Source: Clostridia bacterium (GTDB lineage: Bacteria > Bacillota_A > Clostridia > Oscillospirales > CAG-272). Taken from it: 7,499 bases of DNA. A program made the translations under genes and the position numbers. Below the pieces are notes generated by a model, which saw only the letters and a program-made list of their open reading frames with translations, was not told where the DNA came from and did not search any database. Positions 5,259 to 7,499 of this stretch are shown here, in pieces (the stretch's first letter is position 1; each line of letters begins with the position of its first letter). The stretch covers positions 1 to 7,499 of the forward strand of contig JAGBZZ010000228.1 in the NCBI GenBank assembly GCA_017652965.1. The letters are read 5' to 3'.

Positions 5259-6572
5259 ATGAAATGCGGATTCCACGAGATCGATATCACCCCTCGGATG
5301 GGGAGCATTATCCCCGGGGACTTTAAGGCGCGTTACAGTCGCTCCGTCCGCGACCCGCTCTATCTGCGTGCCCTGGCGGCCGACGACGGAGAGAGGGCGC
5401 TGGCCATCCTCTCGATCGATGCCTGCGGCATTACCGCAGACCTTGCCGAGCGCATCCGTGTGCGCGTTGAGGCCGAGGCCGGCATCCCGCGCGAGGGCGT
5501 GATGGTGATGGCGACGCATTGCCACGGCGGCGGGCCGACCCTCAACTGGGGCGAGGAGGTCGTTTCTGACCCCGAGTACTTAGATATGCTCGTCGATCGT
5601 GGCACCGAGGCCATCGTGACCGCTTACCGCAGGGCGGCGGAAAGCGAGGTGCGGCTCGGCCGTTCCGAGCTCCACGGTTACGCCTTTATCCGCGTCTACC
5701 GTATGAAGGACGGCACGCTGAAGACCAACCCCGCGTGCGGAGCCTTAGACCTTGTCGACGCCCCCACCACCGAGATCGACCCCGAGGTGCTGGCGCTCGG
5801 CGTGTGGCAGAACGGGATGCCCGTCGGGGCGCTCGTCAATTTTGCGACCCACCCCGCCACCGTCGCCAACGACGAGATCAGCGGTGACTATATTTCCGAG
5901 CTTTGCCGCACGATGAAGGCGGCCTACGGCCAAGGCTTTGTGACCGTGTTCGTCAACGGTGCCTGCGGCAACGTCAACCGCCGCAATCCCTTCGACCCCG
6001 AAACGCTTGCCAAGGGCAGAGAGCGGGTCATCGGCCGCGCGCTCGGAGAGCGGGTCATTGAGGCCTTAGCGTCGGCCGCACCGATGCAGGCCGATACCCT
6101 TGCCGCCGAGGCGGGCAGCATCACGGTAGGTCTGCGCAAGCCCTCGGATAAGCAATTGCTTGAGGCCAAGGCACTTCTTGAAAGCCTCGGGGACGGGCTT
6201 GAGGCCTGCAAGCCGGGTATGCCCGACTATCCCCCCGTATTTTTCGCCATTGAGGCCCTGCGTGCGATGGCCGACAAGCGCACAAGGCGCACCCTCCCCC
6301 TGCAGCTCCTGCGCATCGGGGACGCGCTTGTGGCGGGCACGCCCTGCCAGCTGTTCGTGCAGTTCGGCAAGCGCATCAAGGCAGAGATCGGCGCCCCCTG
6401 CTTTGTATCGGCCTTTGCCAACGATTACGCGGGCTACGTCCCCACCCCGGATTGCTTCGGCGAGGCGGGGGTATACGAGGCAAAGCTCTGCCCCACCAGC
6501 GTTTTGGAGCCCACGGCGGGCGATGCCGTGGTGGACGGCATCCTCGCGCTCGCGCACAAAATGAATGCTTAA
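5259..6572 (+). CDS. Neutral/alkaline non-lysosomal ceramidase-like hydrolase
   Basis: The 437-aa protein follows the N-terminal domain pattern of the neutral/alkaline ceramidase family. It shows CGFHEIDITPRMG at the start, DPLYLRALAADDG (32-44), ATHCHGGGPT (85-94), VNFATHPATVANDE (193-206) with SGDY, VNGACGNVNRRN (232-243) and NDYAGYVPTPDCFGEAGVYEA near residues 388-408. The histidines in the THCH and THP motifs and the Tyr/Glu of the last block match the zinc site of characterised ceramidases. The nucleophilic Ser of true ceramidases (in GNLSPN) is replaced by Asn (N240), and the C-terminal domain is missing, so ceramide amidase activity is doubtful. Many clostridial relatives are uncharacterised. 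No signal peptide is present, so it is probably cytoplasmic. The start at 5259 is chosen because GGAGGT lies 7 nt upstream; an upstream in-frame ATG at 5229 would add residues read from the RBS itself. It is monocistronic, with its own promoter and terminator. Confidence 0.88.
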   Translation: MKCGFHEIDITPRMGSIIPGDFKARYSRSVRDPLYLRALAADDGERALAILSIDACGITADLAERIRVRVEAEAGIPREGVMVMATHCHGGGPTLNWGEEVVSDPEYLDMLVDRGTEAIVTAYRRAAESEVRLGRSELHGYAFIRVYRMKDGTLKTNPACGALDLVDAPTTEIDPEVLALGVWQNGMPVGALVNFATHPATVANDEISGDYISELCRTMKAAYGQGFVTVFVNGACGNVNRRNPFDPETLAKGRERVIGRALGERVIEALASAAPMQADTLAAEAGSITVGLRKPSDKQLLEAKALLESLGDGLEACKPGMPDYPPVFFAIEALRAMADKRTRRTLPLQLLRIGDALVAGTPCQLFVQFGKRIKAEIGAPCFVSAFANDYAGYVPTPDCFGEAGVYEAKLCPTSVLEPTAGDAVVDGILALAHKMNA

Positions 6573-6579
6573 ATAAGAA

Positions 6580-6632
6580 CCCCCGCATGGCAGGGCACCC
6601 GTAGGGAGTGCCGCGCTACGCGGGGGATTTTT
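6580..6632. terminator. Bidirectional terminator between convergent genes
   Basis: CCCCCGC (6580-6586) pairs with GCGGGGG (6620-6626), with an inner stem GGCA/TGCC, followed on the plus strand by A and six T. On the minus strand the T-rich TTCTTATTT follows the stem. The hairpin starts 7 nt after the ceramidase-like stop and 5 nt after the stop of the minus-strand gene, serving both. Confidence 0.85.
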
Positions 6633-7096
6633 TACAGGATGATGTCACCCTTCTTATGGAAGTGGAGGTACTCGGCGTAGGGCTGAGTGCCGACGGCCTC
6701 GGCACGGCCCGCCAGGATATCGAGCGTGTTATTGATGCATTGCTCGCTGTTCCAGCCGAGGAGGACGCGCGGCACGAAGGGCGCGTCAGTCGCCACGAAG
6801 GGGTTACCGAAGTGCAGATGCGCAATAATGCGGTCGGTCGACTGCAGGGCATCCATCAGGTCGACGGTGCGGCGGGTGAGGCACTCCTTGCCGATGAAGC
6901 ACTGAGTGGCGTAGGTCGTGATCCACACGATGTCCTCGTAGCCCTCCTGGGTCTTGAAAAGGCGCATATTCTGATGCAGGTTCGGGTACTCGGGATGCGT
7001 GACCTTGACGATAGCATCCCTCTCGTGCTGTATTTGCGGTTTGGGCTTCTCCACCAAACCGAACTTCCCTTCCCGTATGTATGTGTAGGTAAGCAT
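6632..7096 (-). CDS. Chimeric gene: alcohol dehydrogenase N-terminus joined to a GH3-type C-terminal domain (probable fusion remnant)
   Basis: The 154-aa frame begins MLTYTYIREGKFGLVEKP and continues to DAIVKVT (residues 27-33), the typical opening of zinc-dependent alcohol dehydrogenases. The next expected block with the zinc-binding Cys (xICxSDLH) is missing. From about residue 34 the sequence changes to EGYEDIVWITTYATQCFIG, HLHFGNPFVATDAPFVPRVL and INNTLDILAGRAEAVGTQPY, ending HKKGDIIL. This resembles the C-terminal domain of glycoside hydrolase family 3 (HFGNP, then a G-x-x-S/N-x-x-C helix, then LAG...G..PY). The GH3 catalytic N-domain and the ADH catalytic and NAD domains are both missing, so neither activity is expected. 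The ATG at 7096 has a near-perfect AGGAGGT about 5 nt upstream and the frame has no stops. It is probably a deletion-made fusion; a functional small GH3_C protein cannot be excluded. The ADH head is more AT-rich than the tail. Confidence 0.75.
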   Translation of the reverse strand: MLTYTYIREGKFGLVEKPKPQIQHERDAIVKVTHPEYPNLHQNMRLFKTQEGYEDIVWITTYATQCFIGKECLTRRTVDLMDALQSTDRIIAHLHFGNPFVATDAPFVPRVLLGWNSEQCINNTLDILAGRAEAVGTQPYAEYLHFHKKGDIIL

Positions 7097-7122
7097 AATT
7101 ACCTCCTGAATTTCGATACCTT

Positions 7123-7128
7123 ATTATA
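7123..7128 (-). promoter_or_regulatory. Second -10 box (TATAAT) close to the chimeric gene
   Basis: On the minus strand TATAAT is preceded by TGG, an extended -10, 26 nt before the ATG at 7096. No acceptable -35 box lies at 16-18 bp. It is part of the duplicated 11-bp sequence, so it may be a copy of the -10 box at 7247-7252 or the original one. Confidence 0.45.
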
Positions 7129-7135
7129 CCATGAA

Positions 7136-7167
7136 GCAAAAATGTTTGCTTGCAAGGACATTTTTGC
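7136..7167. repeat. Long imperfect palindrome upstream of the chimeric gene
   Basis: GCAAAAATGT (7136-7145) is inverted at 7158-7167, and between them TTGC and GCAA form a further stem around TT, leaving a 2-nt bulge. No T-run follows on either strand. It may be an operator, a transposon-end-like structure or an RNA hairpin. Confidence 0.7.
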
Positions 7168-7246
7168 GAAGCCGTCAATAACGCAGACGCACAAGGTGCG
7201 CCAAGGGCGTAGCCCAAGACTTGCGCTAGCAAAACTTACTGCGTTT

Positions 7247-7276
7247 ATTATACCACATAATCGGTCTTCTTTTCAA
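7247..7276 (-). promoter_or_regulatory. Upstream promoter of the chimeric gene (TTGAAA / TATAAT, extended -10)
   Basis: On the minus strand: TTGAAA (7271-7276), an 18-bp spacer and TATAAT (7247-7252) with TGG before it. Transcription would begin near 7240 and run through the whole folded segment before reaching the ATG at 7096, a leader of about 145 nt. Confidence 0.65.
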
Positions 7277-7325
7277 CCGCCTTGTTTTTGTTTATTGCCC
7301 CTTGCGGTTCGATCAAAAATTCGCA

Positions 7326-7354
7326 TTGAACTATTTTGCGGTTTATGATACAAT
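7326..7354 (+). promoter_or_regulatory. Promoter of the GNAT acetyltransferase gene
   Basis: TTGAAC (7326-7331), a 17-bp spacer and TACAAT (7349-7354), with TGA giving an extended -10. The start of transcription near 7361 leaves a leader of about 40 nt. The surrounding sequence is distinctly AT-richer than the genes to the left. Confidence 0.72.
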
Positions 7355-7399
7355 AGATTTACAGCCTTTGGACTCAATCGTTTTGTGAAAGGATAAAAA

Positions 7400-7499
7400 A
7401 TGAACAATTTGACGATACGTTTAGAAACCGAAAATGATTATAGAGCAGTTGAGGAGCTTACACGCGAGGCGTTCTGGAACGTTTACGTCCCCGGCGCGA
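7400..7499 (+). CDS. GNAT-family N-acetyltransferase, N-terminal part (partial)
   Basis: Only the first 33 residues are present, opening MNNLTIRLETENDYRAVEEL and continuing TREAFWNVYVPGA before running off the right edge. The pattern I-R-x-E-x-x-x-D-Y-x-A-[IV]-E-x-L-T-R-E-A-F-W-N is the usual opening of GNAT acetyltransferases of the YhbS-like group, which use acetyl-CoA. The acetyl-CoA-binding motif lies outside the window, so the substrate cannot be guessed. AAAGGA lies 6-7 nt before the ATG. The gene has its own promoter and is divergent from the chimeric gene. Confidence 0.75.
   Translation, partial: MNNLTIRLETENDYRAVEELTREAFWNVYVPGA

Larger units (their letters stand above)
7121..7255 (-). 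mobile_element. Candidate small inserted repeat with 11-bp flanking direct repeats
   Basis: TTATTATACCA occurs at 7121-7131 and again at 7245-7255, enclosing about 113 bp. The enclosed segment is rich in inverted repeats. An outer stem AACGCAG/CTGCGTT (7180-7186 with 7239-7245) overlaps the right repeat by one base and encloses GCACAAG/CTTGCGC (7189-7195 with 7220-7226, one wobble) and GGGC/GCCC (7205-7208 with 7212-7215). A separate long palindrome lies at 7136-7167. Exact flanking repeats around a folded, non-coding segment suggest insertion of a small non-autonomous repeat with target duplication. No transposase and no clear terminal inverted repeats are seen. Alternatives are a structured leader RNA between two tandem promoters. 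Confidence 0.4.

Noticed and set aside
6804..7232. Minus-strand open frame reading through the fold-rich segment into the chimeric gene in another frame
   Set aside because: It uses a TTG start without an RBS, crosses a -10 box and overlaps the well-supported frame at 6632-7096. Useful only as a hint that the segment might be misannotated as protein elsewhere.
7132..7244. Known riboswitch or T-box leader
   Set aside because: I could not match conserved cores (no T-box sequence, no purine, TPP or SAM hallmarks) and there is no terminator/antiterminator pair before the gene.
6608..7348. Plus-strand open frame of 246 codons over the chimeric gene
   Set aside because: It starts inside a terminator hairpin and crosses the promoter region of the minus-strand gene; no RBS and no family resemblance.

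Overview
The window looks like chromosomal sequence from a GC-rich Gram-positive anaerobe of the class Clostridia, most likely an Oscillospiraceae/Ruminococcaceae-type gut bacterium. This rests on strong AGGAGG-type ribosome binding sites, sigma-A promoters with 17-bp spacers (several with an extended TGn -10), and the gene set: UxaC, MnmG, a clostridial-type beta-helix protein, a two-helix mini membrane protein and a ceramidase-fold protein. The taxonomic call is inference. No rRNA, tRNA, CRISPR array or transposase gene was seen.

Left part (1-2640), all on the minus strand: a beta-helix (hexapeptide-repeat) protein at 1993-2640, then uxaC (uronate isomerase, 432-1808) with its own promoter and an intrinsic terminator, then the 5' end of a gene whose product has a short hydrophobic/basic head and an Ala/Pro/Glu repeat, possibly the SRP receptor FtsY. 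The beta-helix gene seems to be read out of frame for about 23 codons in its middle. It has no hairpin terminator; a C-rich, G-poor stretch follows its stop codon instead.

Middle part (2641-5258): a divergent promoter region leads into mnmG (tRNA uridine-34 modification) on the plus strand, followed by a 51-aa two-helix membrane protein and a strong bidirectional hairpin terminator that contains a 14-bp tandem duplication. Facing it on the minus strand is a compact unit with a near-consensus promoter, an RBS and a 43-aa ORF. The head of that ORF resembles arylamine N-acetyltransferase and the rest does not.

Right part (5259-7499): a neutral/alkaline ceramidase-like protein on the plus strand shares a bidirectional terminator with a convergent minus-strand gene. 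That gene is a chimera, with the first ~33 residues of a zinc alcohol dehydrogenase joined to the C-terminal domain of a GH3-type glycosidase. Its upstream region holds a ~113-bp fold-rich sequence flanked by an 11-bp direct repeat that includes the promoter -10 box, which looks like a small inserted repeat. A GNAT acetyltransferase then starts and runs off the window, in visibly more AT-rich sequence.

The genes do not form one pathway. uxaC belongs to hexuronate catabolism and mnmG is housekeeping. The stretch from 4900 to the end looks like a rearranged junction, with truncated gene heads, a fusion and a probable inserted repeat.
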